Source: Acidobacteriota bacterium
Lineage (GTDB): Bacteria > Acidobacteriota > Holophagae > Thermotomaculales > Thermotomaculaceae
Assembly: GCA_015487755.1 (NCBI GenBank)
Contig: WFPG01000152.1
Location: 1 to 14,832 of the forward strand
Reading direction: 5' to 3'
Length of the DNA: 14,832 nt
The notes under the pieces were generated by a model. It was not told the DNA's origin. It made no database searches and was given only the letters and a program-made list of their open reading frames with translations. Every line of letters starts with the position of its first letter. The first letter of the stretch is position 1. Position numbers and translations under genes: made by a program. This document shows, piece by piece, positions 1-8,695 of the stretch.

Positions 1-619
1 AGTTAATACAACACATAAGCCTTCCGCACACACCCGATATTTTACCGGGATTTAGTATTAAATGCTGGTTTTTTGCCTGTTTAATTGAAACAGGGTAAAA
101 GTTGTGGAGAAAGGTTGTACAGCATAGTTCCCTTCCGCATATTCCAAGCCCGCCAACCATCTTCGCTTCATCTCTTACACCTATTTGCCTCATCTCTATC
201 CTTAACCTGAACCTGTGGGCTAAATCCCTCACCAATTTCCTGAAATCCACCCTTCCGTCTGCCGTAAAGTAGAAAATAGCCTTTGTCCTGTCAAGGGTAA
301 AATCCACCTTTATGAGTTTCATATCCATTTCCCTTGCTTTTATTCTCTCTTTGCAGAACTCGTATGCCTCTTCTTCAAGTGATTTCAACTCTTCTTTTGT
401 TCTTATGTCATCTTCGGTGGCTTTTCTAACAACAGGCTTTAATTCCCCCTCTATCTGGGAAGGCTCAACCTCTCTGTTAGGGATAATAATCTCCCCTAAC
501 TCTAAACCTCTGTCGGTTTCAATTACTACCTTATCCCCTTTTTCAAATTTAATTCCGTTTGGGCTATATATAAAAAACCTCCCTGTCTTTTTCACCTTTA
601 TTCCGACTATTTCAGGCAT
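1..619 (-). CDS. ricT: PSP1-domain protein RicT (YaaT), C-terminus cut by window edge
   Basis: The gene reads leftwards from ATG at 619 and stays open to base 1, giving the first 206 residues; the family is usually about 270 aa. The translation has the PSP1 core followed by a cysteine cluster, C161-GREL-C166-C167 and C198-GRLM-C203-C204, with the spacing of Bacillus RicT. In Bacillus, RicT forms the RicA-RicF-RicT complex, which binds Fe-S clusters and modulates RNase Y-dependent mRNA processing; in other phyla its role is less clear. The start is supported by AGGAG at 625-629, 5 nt upstream. It lies 22 nt downstream of tRNA-Leu on the same strand, and I see no terminator between them, so both may be on one transcript. 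Family assignment is firm; function in this organism is inferred. Confidence 0.93.
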   Translation of the reverse strand, partial: MPEIVGIKVKKTGRFFIYSPNGIKFEKGDKVVIETDRGLELGEIIIPNREVEPSQIEGELKPVVRKATEDDIRTKEELKSLEEEAYEFCKERIKAREMDMKLIKVDFTLDRTKAIFYFTADGRVDFRKLVRDLAHRFRLRIEMRQIGVRDEAKMVGGLGICGRELCCTTFLHNFYPVSIKQAKNQHLILNPGKISGVCGRLMCCIN

Positions 620-641
620 GATTTCTCCTATTTGTGTCAAA

Positions 642-728
642 TGGTGCTCAAGGGGGGATTCGAACCCCCACGGGTTTGACCCCACACGGACCTGAACCGT
701 GCGCGTCTGCCAATTCCGCCACTTGAGC
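642..728 (-). tRNA. tRNA-Leu(CAG)
   Basis: Read on the minus strand this is a class II tRNA. The acceptor stem is GCTCAAG/CTTGAGC with discriminator A and an encoded CCA (642-644). The D-arm contains GGAATTGGCAGAC. The anticodon stem CACGG/CCGTG encloses loop TTCAGGT, giving anticodon CAG, which reads CUG leucine codons. A long variable arm follows, then a T-arm with a five-G/five-C stem and loop TTCGAAT. The long variable arm, anticodon and D-arm are all typical of tRNA-Leu. A good promoter lies 20 bp upstream, and ricT follows without an obvious terminator. Confidence 0.97.
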
Positions 729-748
729 GTTGATAAGTAACGCTTTAT

Positions 749-777
749 ATGATAAAGTTAGTTCGGAGTAAAGTCAA
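749..777 (-). promoter_or_regulatory. Sigma70-type promoter of tRNA-Leu
   Basis: On the minus strand, -35 TTGACT (772-777), a 17-bp spacer and -10 TATCAT (749-754) are followed by the tRNA 5' end at 728, about 14-20 nt after the expected start site. Both boxes match consensus at 5 of 6 positions. The promoter lies back to back with rnr: its -35 box ends just before the rnr ATG at 779, and the rnr Shine-Dalgarno lies in its spacer. Predicted by eye only. Confidence 0.65.
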
Positions 778-778
778 G

Positions 779-2806
779 ATGCAGTTAATCAAAAAAGAAA
801 TACTGAACTTTTTAAAAAAACAGAAAAACCCAATAGGAATAAAGAGGATAAGAAAACACCTTAACCTTCCCAGAGGGGAGATGTCTTACCTTCGGGAAAT
901 TTTAAAGTCTCTTATAAGAGAGGGGGTAATTGTTAAAACTGAAAATAACTGTTATAGATTAAGCAATGAGTATCAAAACACATCCCAGAAGCAGGTATGC
1001 CACGAGTTTGAAAAACTTTATGAAGGGAAAATATACGCAGGTAGAAAGGGAAACCTGATTTTTAAAGTAAGGGGAAGCAAGAGGGTGTTAAGGGTAATAC
1101 CCCCGAAAAACCTTTCCACAATCTTAATGGACAGCGACAAGGTTATGCTTTTGAAGTTGAAAAACAGGGATGCGGGCATTGTGGCTACCGTTACTGACAG
1201 GGCTTTTTACAGAAGGCTGGGAAGAGTAGAAAACGGAAGGGTTAAAATAAGGTTTAAAAGAATTTATGTTAAAGGAAAGGTAAAATCCCCCATTATTGAG
1301 TATATTACAGGGAAAAAGGCCGAAGTAATAAAAGAGTTTTCCGATAATGCCAAAGGTGCCTATGATTTAAATATCTACCTGCATTCTATCAAGCATTTTT
1401 TCCCGCCTGAGGTTATGGAAGAGGCGCGACACCTTTCCGTTGAAGACAGTTTTTTTGCAAAAAGGCTTGATTTAAGGAATGACCTTGTTTTTACCATAGA
1501 CGGGGAAGATGCAAAAGACTTTGACGACGCCGTTTCTTTGAAAGAGACAAAGAAAGGCTATGTTTTAGGGGTTCATATTGCAGATGTTTCCCATTTTGTA
1601 GAAAAGGGAAGTTGCCTTGATTCAGAGGCAATGATTAGAGGGGTTACAACCTATATGCCGGGTAAAGTCGTGCCTATGCTTCCCGAAAGGCTTTCAAACG
1701 ATCTTTGCAGTTTAAAGCCTTATGAGGACAGATACACCTTATCCTGTATTATAACCCTTGATAAAAAGGGAAATGTCCTTTCATACTATTTAACAAAATC
1801 GGTAATAAACAGTAAAGCAAGGTTGACTTATGAAAAGTTAAACGAATACTTTCACGGAAAATCCGATTTCCCTTATCCGGAAGTTAAAGGGTTAAAGGAA
1901 ACGATAGATAAAATGCACTCACTTTCTAAAAAACTAAGGCAGAAAAGGTTGAGAAAGGGCGCTTTATTTTTAAATGTGGAAAAGCCCTATGTTAAGGTTT
2001 CAAAAAGAGGGGAACTTTTAGATTTAAAGCCTCAGGTTCAGCAGGATGCGGAAAAGTTAATAGAAGAGTTTATGCTTCTTGCAAATGAATGTGTGGCAAA
2101 CTTTTTAATAAAAAGGAATTTACCGGGTATTTTCAGAATTCACCCGGCTCCAGATGATGAGAAATTGGCTGATTTGTTTGTCCTTTTTGAAAGTGCAGGT
2201 TATAAAACTTACGATAAAACCCTGCCTGAATTGATAAATAGTATTGATGACAGAAACCTTCATTACATTACATTAAGGTATTTAACAAGGGCTGAATACT
2301 CCGCAAGGCCCGGATTGCATTTCGGGTTAAATAAATTGGAATATTTGCATTTTACTTCGCCTATAAGGAGATATCCTGATTTAGTAGTGCACAGGATTGT
2401 CAAGGCTGCTATTGAAAAAACCGCTATTCCGTATAAAAAAGCGGAACTTGAATGGATAGCAAAATTAACATCCACCCTTGAGAGAGATGCTTTTTTTGCC
2501 GAATTGGATACGGCTGAGTATTTTATTTTGAAGGATATTCAGAAAAAGGGCATTAGGGAATTTAACGGTATTGTTTCAGGCTTTTCGGAACATACCTTAT
2601 TTGCAGAACTTGACGGTTACTATGTTGACGGAATGATTCCCCTTTCCGATTTAAAGGGCTACTATACTTTAGACCCGACAGGGCATTTTTTGATTGAAGA
2701 AAACGGGAAAAAGATAACAATAGGAATGAAGTTAAAGGTTAAAATTGCTGAAATTGACCCGATTTTAAGAAAATTAAAACTAAATGTTTTAAAGCCCGTC
2801 TTATAA
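779..2806 (+). CDS. rnr: Ribonuclease R (RNB-family 3'-5' exoribonuclease)
   Basis: A processive, hydrolytic 3'-5' exoribonuclease that degrades structured RNA and takes part in mRNA and rRNA decay. Domain order (675 aa): N-terminal winged-helix segment (about 1-60), two cold-shock-type RNA-binding domains (about 75-215), the RNB catalytic domain with the signature TIDGEDAKDFDDAV at 239-252 (metal-binding Asp 241, 247, 249 and 250), and a C-terminal S1 domain (about 597-674). The lysine-rich tail found in E. coli RNase R is absent. The winged helix favours RNase R over RNase II. I chose ATG 779 because GGAG at 765-768 precedes it; an in-frame ATG at 749 has no ribosome-binding site and lies in the -10 box of the divergent tRNA promoter. 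The DUF1573 gene follows after 27 nt, probably on the same transcript. Confidence 0.94.
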   Translation: MQLIKKEILNFLKKQKNPIGIKRIRKHLNLPRGEMSYLREILKSLIREGVIVKTENNCYRLSNEYQNTSQKQVCHEFEKLYEGKIYAGRKGNLIFKVRGSKRVLRVIPPKNLSTILMDSDKVMLLKLKNRDAGIVATVTDRAFYRRLGRVENGRVKIRFKRIYVKGKVKSPIIEYITGKKAEVIKEFSDNAKGAYDLNIYLHSIKHFFPPEVMEEARHLSVEDSFFAKRLDLRNDLVFTIDGEDAKDFDDAVSLKETKKGYVLGVHIADVSHFVEKGSCLDSEAMIRGVTTYMPGKVVPMLPERLSNDLCSLKPYEDRYTLSCIITLDKKGNVLSYYLTKSVINSKARLTYEKLNEYFHGKSDFPYPEVKGLKETIDKMHSLSKKLRQKRLRKGALFLNVEKPYVKVSKRGELLDLKPQVQQDAEKLIEEFMLLANECVANFLIKRNLPGIFRIHPAPDDEKLADLFVLFESAGYKTYDKTLPELINSIDDRNLHYITLRYLTRAEYSARPGLHFGLNKLEYLHFTSPIRRYPDLVVHRIVKAAIEKTAIPYKKAELEWIAKLTSTLERDAFFAELDTAEYFILKDIQKKGIREFNGIVSGFSEHTLFAELDGYYVDGMIPLSDLKGYYTLDPTGHFLIEENGKKITIGMKLKVKIAEIDPILRKLKLNVLKPVL

Positions 2807-2833
2807 ATTGAGATTATATATACAGGAGGATAT

Positions 2834-3838
2834 ATGAAAAAGGTTGTCGGGATTTTTATTATTAACCTTTTAGCGGTGCTTTTTCTTTTTGCAAAAGGGC
2901 CGCAGATAAAGTTTGAAAAAAAACTTATCGATGTAGGAAAAGTGCCGATTAATACAAAGGTTACAGGCGAGTTTAAGTTTAGGAATGTGGGGGATGAGAA
3001 GCTTGTAATTTATATGGTAAAACCCGGGTGAGGCTGCACAACATCCACTTTGGAGAAAGTGGAATATGAGCCTGGAGAGTCCGGAGTAATCAAGGCTTTT
3101 TACAATACGGGAAGTCATACCGGAAGTTTTGCAAAAAGAATAAGAGTAAAATCAAACTCTGTAAAAGATAGCGATATAAACCTTGTTTTAAGGGGAAGGG
3201 TTTATGCGGAACTTGAACTAAAAAACAATACCCTGTTTTTCTACGATTTAATTCCCGGTAAGACAAAAACATTTTCTGTACAGGTAACAAACAATATGGG
3301 GAAGCCCCTTGAAGTAAGAGGCTGGGAAATAACTTATCCTTTCAATGCTAATCTCTATTTTGACCTTAAAATTAAGGTTGTTAAAGGAAGCGAAAACCAG
3401 GAATTTTTGAAATTTTACCTAACGCCTAAAAAGGCGGTTTACCAGTTTAAAAACTCGTCGTTAACCGTTAAAGTTAAAACAAATTCAAAACAGGTTCCAG
3501 TACTTTCTTTCTATATGAGGGTCAAAATTAAAAAGGTTATAAACATAACACCGACTGCACTTTTTATGTACACTAAAGTTGATGGGAAAACAGCCCCAGC
3601 AACAATTGAAATTGATACCCAGCTTGATAGTGGTATTAAGATAAAGTCGGTAACATGTAATAATTGCCCTCTTACATTTGAAGTGGTAAATGTTTCTGAT
3701 AAAAGCAAACAGATATTAGTTAAGCCTGATTACCGTAAAGGTAAAAAAGGAAAGATTTTTTCTGGGATAATTAGAATACTTGTTGATGCAAACGGTGTGA
3801 AAGAGTTATCCATTCCCGTTAGAGGTAAATTATATTAA
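2834..3838 (+). CDS. Secreted DUF1573 protein with in-frame TGA at Sec66 (putative selenoprotein)
   Basis: Read through one TGA (3029-3031), this is a single frame of 334 aa. AGGAGG at 2824-2829 precedes ATG 2834. Residues 1-20 look like a signal peptide (MKK, then a hydrophobic stretch ending LFLFA). Residues 24-113 match the DUF1573 (ASH/Ig-like) pattern: an IDVGKV strand, FKFRNVGDEKL, the motif region, PGESGVIKAFYNTG, then GSFAKRIRVKSN. Family members carry C-G-C-T at the motif; here it reads U66-G67-C68-T69, so TGA replaces the first conserved cysteine. Two further Ig-like segments follow, the last with C275-NN-C278. A SECIS-like hairpin begins at the TGA. The downstream half has only a TTG (3050) as possible start, with no ribosome-binding site and in the middle of the domain. 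Function is unknown; a UxC/CxxC thiol-selenol redox role outside the cytoplasm is inference. Alternatives are a point-mutant pseudogene or a base-call error. Confidence 0.82.
3029..3073 (+). promoter_or_regulatory. Putative bacterial SECIS element with UGA Sec codon
   Basis: Starting at the A of the UGA, AGGCT (3031-3035) pairs with AGCCT (3069-3073). After an internal loop (3036-3043 and 3064-3068), TCCACTTT (3044-3051) pairs perfectly with AAAGTGGA (3056-3063) around the loop GGAG (3052-3055). Known bacterial SECIS elements lie immediately 3' of the UGA inside the coding sequence, have a short stem-loop with a G among the first two loop bases, and place that loop about 16-37 nt from the UGA; here the gap is 20 nt. 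The role would be to recruit SelB with Sec-tRNA. selA, selB, selC and selD are not in this window. Confidence 0.75.
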
Positions 3839-3861
3839 CATTGTGAAAGGTTAAAATAAAA

Positions 3862-3887
3862 AGCGGGGAAAAATCCCCGCTCTTTTT
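3862..3887. terminator. Bidirectional Rho-independent terminator between DUF1573 gene and metK
   Basis: An 8-bp stem AGCGGGGA (3862-3869) / TCCCCGCT (3874-3881) with an AAAA loop is followed on the plus strand by CTTTTT. On the minus strand it is followed by TTTTTATTTT. It lies between two convergent genes and can serve both. Confidence 0.9.
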
Positions 3888-3908
3888 GTGCTTTTATGTA
3901 AGTTTATT

Positions 3909-5036
3909 TTATGCGAACAAATCTTTAATATCTGTATATTCCCACTTGAAGTCTTTGTCTTCTCTGCCGAAATGCCCGTAAGCGGCAGTCTTTCTATAAA
4001 TAGGCCTTCTCAAATCAAACCTTTCAATAATCCCTTTAGGTGAAAGGTCTATGTTTTTGCGGATAATTTCCGCTAACTCGCTGTCAGGCCTTTTACCTGT
4101 CCCGTAAGTGTTAACCATTAAAGAAACAGGCTGGTCAACACCTATAGCGTATGCAATCTGAACTTCGCATTTGTCCGCTACGCCTGATGCGACTATATTT
4201 TTAGCAAGGTATCTTGCCATGTATGAGCCTGACCTGTCAACTTTGGACGGGTCTTTTCCTGAGAAAGCGCCTCCGCCGTGTGCCCCGAATCCGCCGTATG
4301 TGTCAACGATAATCTTTCTTCCTGTTAACCCGCAATCACCCTGGGGGCCTCCGATTACAAATCTTCCTGTAGGGTTAATTAAATATTTTGTATCCGAATC
4401 AATCATATTTTCAGGAAGCACCGGGAAAATAACATTTTCAAGGATATCCTGCCTTAATTCATTGTTCTTTACTGTGTCGGCATGCTGGGTTGAAACAACA
4501 ACGGTGTCAATCCTTTTAGGCTTCCCGTTTTCGTATTCAACCGTAACCTGTGATTTTCCGTCAGGCCTTAAATATTTTAAAATCTTTTTCTTTCTAACCT
4601 CTGCAAGCCTCATTGTAAGTTTGTGCGCTAAAGTAATAGGCAAAGGCATTAATGTTTCAGTTTCGTTAATTGCGAAACCGAACATCATTCCCTGGTCTCC
4701 TGCCCCTCCTGTATCAACTCCCATAGCGATGTCGGGAGATTGTGAGTCAATAGTTGATATAACCCCGCAAGTATCGCAGTCAAACCCGTACTTTGCCCTT
4801 GTGTATCCTATTTCCCTTACGGTTTCCCTTGCTATTTTAGGAAAATCTACATAGGTGTTTGTGGTAATTTCACCAGCAATCATAATAAGCCCTGTAGTAA
4901 CCAATGTTTCACAGGCAACCCTACCGTTAGGGTCGTTTTTCATTATCTCATCAAGGATTGCATCTGAAATCTGGTCTGCTATTTTATCAGGATGGCCTTC
5001 AGTTACCGATTCAGATGTAAATAAGTACTTTGTCAT
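3909..5036 (-). CDS. metK: S-adenosylmethionine synthase (methionine adenosyltransferase)
   Basis: A cytoplasmic enzyme that makes S-adenosylmethionine from ATP and L-methionine, releasing phosphate and pyrophosphate. The 375-aa product is near the usual 380-400 aa. Clear family motifs are GHPDK at 14-18, GAGDQG at 111-116 (methionine/ATP loop), and the glycine-rich P-loop-like GGGAFSGKD at 254-262. The start is supported by GGAGG 6 nt upstream of ATG 5036. An extended -10 box (5073-5081) predicts a leader of only about 30 nt, too short for a SAM riboswitch. The gene appears monocistronic and ends at the shared bidirectional terminator. It is divergent from mdh. Confidence 0.97.
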   Translation of the reverse strand: MTKYLFTSESVTEGHPDKIADQISDAILDEIMKNDPNGRVACETLVTTGLIMIAGEITTNTYVDFPKIARETVREIGYTRAKYGFDCDTCGVISTIDSQSPDIAMGVDTGGAGDQGMMFGFAINETETLMPLPITLAHKLTMRLAEVRKKKILKYLRPDGKSQVTVEYENGKPKRIDTVVVSTQHADTVKNNELRQDILENVIFPVLPENMIDSDTKYLINPTGRFVIGGPQGDCGLTGRKIIVDTYGGFGAHGGGAFSGKDPSKVDRSGSYMARYLAKNIVASGVADKCEVQIAYAIGVDQPVSLMVNTYGTGKRPDSELAEIIRKNIDLSPKGIIERFDLRRPIYRKTAAYGHFGREDKDFKWEYTDIKDLFA

Positions 5037-5072
5037 TTGTTCCTCCAGAAAAAAAGTAAAAAAGTCAAAAAA

Positions 5073-5081
5073 ATTATAACA
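5073..5081 (-). promoter_or_regulatory. Extended -10 promoter of metK
   Basis: On the minus strand this reads TGTTATAAT, a perfect TATAAT box with a TG extension. The -35 region is weak. The expected start site near 5066 leaves a 30-nt leader with GGAGG before ATG 5036. Confidence 0.65.
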
Positions 5082-5136
5082 TACTTTCGAATTTTCCCGA
5101 AAATATTTAAATTATGATAATATGAGAATGTGTTTG

Positions 5137-5145
5137 TGATAAAAT
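5137..5145 (+). promoter_or_regulatory. Possible upstream extended -10 for the mdh-sdh operon
   Basis: TGATAAAAT has a TG extension and a 5-of-6 -10 box, without a good -35 box. If used, it would give a leader of about 165 nt that includes the imperfect hairpin at 5159-5207. Low confidence. Confidence 0.3.
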
Positions 5146-5158
5146 TATTAGAGCTGAT

Positions 5159-5207
5159 TCGGGAGCGGCTTGTGTAAGAGAAATCAATAAAACAAAAGCA
5201 TTCCCGA
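5159..5207 (+). other. Imperfect hairpin in the metK-mdh intergenic region
   Basis: TCGGGA (5159-5164) pairs with TCCCGA (5202-5207), and GCTTGTG (5168-5174) pairs with CAAAAGC (5193-5199) with one mismatch. The two stems are separated by a small internal loop (GCG/AT) and capped by an 18-nt A-rich loop. No poly-T follows, so it is not a terminator. It does not match any riboswitch I know. It could be part of a leader RNA, an operator or chance. The rest of 5037-5318 holds promoters and ribosome-binding sites only. Confidence 0.35.
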
Positions 5208-5264
5208 TATCCTCTTTATGTGCGGTTTTGATTTTTAAAATATATTCGGTGCGATTGGCAGTAA

Positions 5265-6254
<990 letters not shown>

Positions 6255-6268
6255 ATCGGGGGAATGGT

Positions 6269-6892
6269 ATGACTGAAGTTGCTGTTGACAACAGTTTTTA
6301 TTACAGAAGGATTCACTCTTTACTGGGAATTTTCCCGATAGGATTGTTTATCCTTGAACACTTTTTTACAAACTCTTTTGCTGTGCACGGTGCGGCTGTT
6401 TACAACGGAAAGATTGAGTTTTTTAAGGAATTGCCTTATCTTTTTGCAATTGAATTGTTGTTTATCTTTTTACCTTTGGCTATACACGGTCTTTATGGCC
6501 TTTACATTGTTTACACAGGAGAGCCTAACAACCTGCAATACGGTTATTTCAGAAACTGGATGTACCTTATTCAGAGGGTAACAGGTGTTATTTTGCTTTT
6601 CTTTATAGGCTGGCATGTGTATGTAACAAGGGTTTCTGCATTGCTTTACGGTACCGAAGTTTCCTATCAATACATGGCTCAGATGTTCCGGAACCCGGTT
6701 GTATTCTGGTGGATGGTTATTGGTATAATTTCAGCAGCATTCCACTTTGCAAACGGAATCTGGTCTTTCTGCATTGTATGGGGAATTACAACAGGACCCA
6801 GGGCGCAGAAGTGGATGGGCAAGGCTACCATTGTTCTTTTTCTTGTTCTTGCCTTTGTCGGCATTAGAGCATTGCTCGCTTTTCATATTTAG
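6269..6892 (+). CDS. sdhC: Succinate dehydrogenase cytochrome b558 subunit (di-heme SdhC)
   Basis: Membrane anchor of complex II, carrying electrons from the SdhB Fe-S clusters through two b hemes to quinone. The 207-aa protein has five hydrophobic segments (about 18-38, 55-82, 98-122, 145-170, 185-205). Histidines H31, H73, H116 and H159 line up with the heme ligands H28, H70, H113 and H155 of Bacillus subtilis SdhC, with nearly constant offset. It is therefore a single-subunit di-heme anchor (no SdhD), the type normally linked to menaquinone. GGGGGA at 6258-6263 precedes ATG 6269. It follows mdh and precedes sdhA in the order known from Bacillus sdhCAB. The direction of the reaction in vivo (succinate oxidation or fumarate reduction) cannot be decided from sequence. 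Confidence 0.94.
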   Translation: MTEVAVDNSFYYRRIHSLLGIFPIGLFILEHFFTNSFAVHGAAVYNGKIEFFKELPYLFAIELLFIFLPLAIHGLYGLYIVYTGEPNNLQYGYFRNWMYLIQRVTGVILLFFIGWHVYVTRVSALLYGTEVSYQYMAQMFRNPVVFWWMVIGIISAAFHFANGIWSFCIVWGITTGPRAQKWMGKATIVLFLVLAFVGIRALLAFHI

Positions 6893-6907
6893 TGAAGGAG
6901 GTTAGTG

Positions 6908-8695
6908 GTGAGTGATAAAAGAGTAGTTGTTGTCGGCGGCGGGCTTGCCGGCTTAATGACAACTATAAGGCTTTGTGAAGAGGGGATACCCGTTGACCTT
7001 ATTTCAATAGTTCCGGTTAAAAGGTCTCACTCTGTTTGTGCGCAGGGCGGTATAAACGCTGCACTTGATTTACACGGTAAAGGAGATTCCCCTTACGAAC
7101 ATTACGATGATACTGTTTACGGGGCAGACTTTCTTGTTAACCAGTTGCCTGTAAAAAGAATGTGCGAGAAAGCCCCTGAAATTATATACATGTTTGACAG
7201 AATGGGCGTTATGTTTAACAGGACAATGGAAGGGAACCTTGATGTAAGGGCTTTCGGCGGAGCAAAGTTTAAAAGGACTGTTTTTGCAGGGGCTACAACC
7301 GGACAGCAGTTGCTTTACGCTTTAGACGAGCAGGTTAGAAGGTTTACCGCTGAAGGAATGGTTAAGCAGTGGATAGGATATGATTTCCAGAGGTTGATTG
7401 TTGACGAAAACGGCGTTGTTCACGGCTGCATTGCAATGAATATGAACACAATGAAACCGGAAGTATTTCCTGCTGCCGCTGTGGTTGTTGCAACAGGCGG
7501 CCCCGGTTACATATTCGGCAAATCAACAAACTCATTTATAAATACAGGCTCTGTTGCATGCATGTGCTATAAGCAGGGTGCAAAGTACGCGAACGGCGAG
7601 TTTATCCAGATTCACCCGACAGCAATCCCCGGATCGGATAAAAACAGGCTTATGAGTGAATCTGCAAGGGGAGAAGGCGGAAGGGTATTTACCATTAAAG
7701 ACGGAAAGAGATGGTACTTCCTTGAAGAGATGTACCCCGCTTACGGAAACCTTGTTCCCAGAGATATCGCAACAAGGGCTATCTTTGATGTTTGCGTAAA
7801 CCAAAAACTTGGCATTGACGGCAAAAATATGGTTTACCTTGACCTTTCTTTCATGGATTCCGACTACCTTGACAGAAAGTTAGGCGGTATCCTTGAAATC
7901 TATGAAAAATTCGTAGGAGACGACCCGAGGAAAGTGCCTATGAAGGTATTCCCGTCAGTCCACTACTCAATGGGCGGTTTGTGGGTTGACGACGATACAG
8001 ATATGACAAACCTTCCCGGCTTGTTTGCAGCAGGTGAAGTTAACTATCAGTACCACGGGGCAAACAGGTTAGGTGCTAACTCATTGCTTTCATGTGTTTA
8101 TGACGGTTTTGTTGTAGGTGCCGCAATGCCTGATTACCTTAAAAGTTATCAAAAACCTGAGAACTTTGATAAATTGGCTGACAAAGAACTTAATGAAGTT
8201 GAAAAACTCTTTGAAAAAATTTATGCAATGGACGGAAGTGAAAACGCTAAAAAGCTTCACGATGAATTAGGCAATATGATGACAGAAAGGATGACTGTTG
8301 TAAGGCATAATGACAAATTGGAAGAACTCCTTGGAATGCTTGATGAGTTAAAAGATAGGTGGAACCACATAGGCATTGCAGACAAATCAAGGGTGCTTAA
8401 TCAGGAAGCAATCTTTGTTAAAGACCTTGAAAATATGATTACCCTTGCTAAGGTTATGACAAAGGGTGCATTATTGAGAAATGAAAGCCGTGGCGCTCAT
8501 TATAAGCCTGAATTCCCTAACAGGGATGATGAAAACTTCTTGAAACATACAATTGCTACCTATACCCCGGACGGACCGGAGATATCTTATGAGCCTGTTA
8601 AGATTGCTGACATTCCTCCAAGGCCGAGAAACTATGCGGTTGACAAAGAGGAAACTAAGAAGATGGCTCAAAATAAGGACAAGGGGGGTAAATAA
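6908..8695 (+). CDS. sdhA: Succinate dehydrogenase / fumarate reductase flavoprotein subunit
   Basis: Catalytic subunit of complex II, interconverting succinate and fumarate with covalently bound FAD. Numbering from GTG 6908 (595 aa): dinucleotide-binding GGGLAG at 10-15; H41 in RSHSVCAQGG is the expected FAD-linking histidine; the active-site region has HPTAIPG (H236) and SESARGEGG (R254), then HYSMGG (H352), and HGANRLGANSL (R387) near the C-terminal end of the FAD domain. A helical capping C-terminal region completes the normal length. AAGGAGG (6895-6901) lies 6 nt before GTG 6908 but only 3 nt before the in-frame GTG 6905, so I prefer 6908. The stop codon overlaps the sdhB start (TAATG), implying translational coupling. 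Confidence 0.95.
   Translation: MSDKRVVVVGGGLAGLMTTIRLCEEGIPVDLISIVPVKRSHSVCAQGGINAALDLHGKGDSPYEHYDDTVYGADFLVNQLPVKRMCEKAPEIIYMFDRMGVMFNRTMEGNLDVRAFGGAKFKRTVFAGATTGQQLLYALDEQVRRFTAEGMVKQWIGYDFQRLIVDENGVVHGCIAMNMNTMKPEVFPAAAVVVATGGPGYIFGKSTNSFINTGSVACMCYKQGAKYANGEFIQIHPTAIPGSDKNRLMSESARGEGGRVFTIKDGKRWYFLEEMYPAYGNLVPRDIATRAIFDVCVNQKLGIDGKNMVYLDLSFMDSDYLDRKLGGILEIYEKFVGDDPRKVPMKVFPSVHYSMGGLWVDDDTDMTNLPGLFAAGEVNYQYHGANRLGANSLLSCVYDGFVVGAAMPDYLKSYQKPENFDKLADKELNEVEKLFEKIYAMDGSENAKKLHDELGNMMTERMTVVRHNDKLEELLGMLDELKDRWNHIGIADKSRVLNQEAIFVKDLENMITLAKVMTKGALLRNESRGAHYKPEFPNRDDENFLKHTIATYTPDGPEISYEPVKIADIPPRPRNYAVDKEETKKMAQNKDKGGK

Noticed and set aside
83..100. Similar AATTGAAAC-containing strings near 83 and 9504
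   Set aside because: One is inside ricT coding sequence and the other just downstream of a terminator; the match is too short to be a meaningful repeat or CRISPR-like element.
312..695. Plus-strand open frame opposite ricT
   Set aside because: Low-complexity Ser/Phe-rich product that runs through tRNA-Leu; the minus strand carries a clear RicT with its cysteine motifs.
749..778. N-terminal extension of RNase R from ATG 749
   Set aside because: No ribosome-binding site, and the sequence overlaps the -10 box and spacer of the tRNA-Leu promoter; ATG 779 has GGAG upstream.
3050..3838. Separate gene starting at TTG 3050, with 2834-3031 as its own short gene
   Set aside because: There is no ribosome-binding site before the TTG, it starts in the middle of a DUF1573 domain, and both pieces share one frame and complete one domain when the TGA is read through.
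4171..4854. Plus-strand 227-codon open frame inside metK
   Set aside because: Antisense shadow of the well-conserved metK; the product resembles no known family and has no ribosome-binding site.
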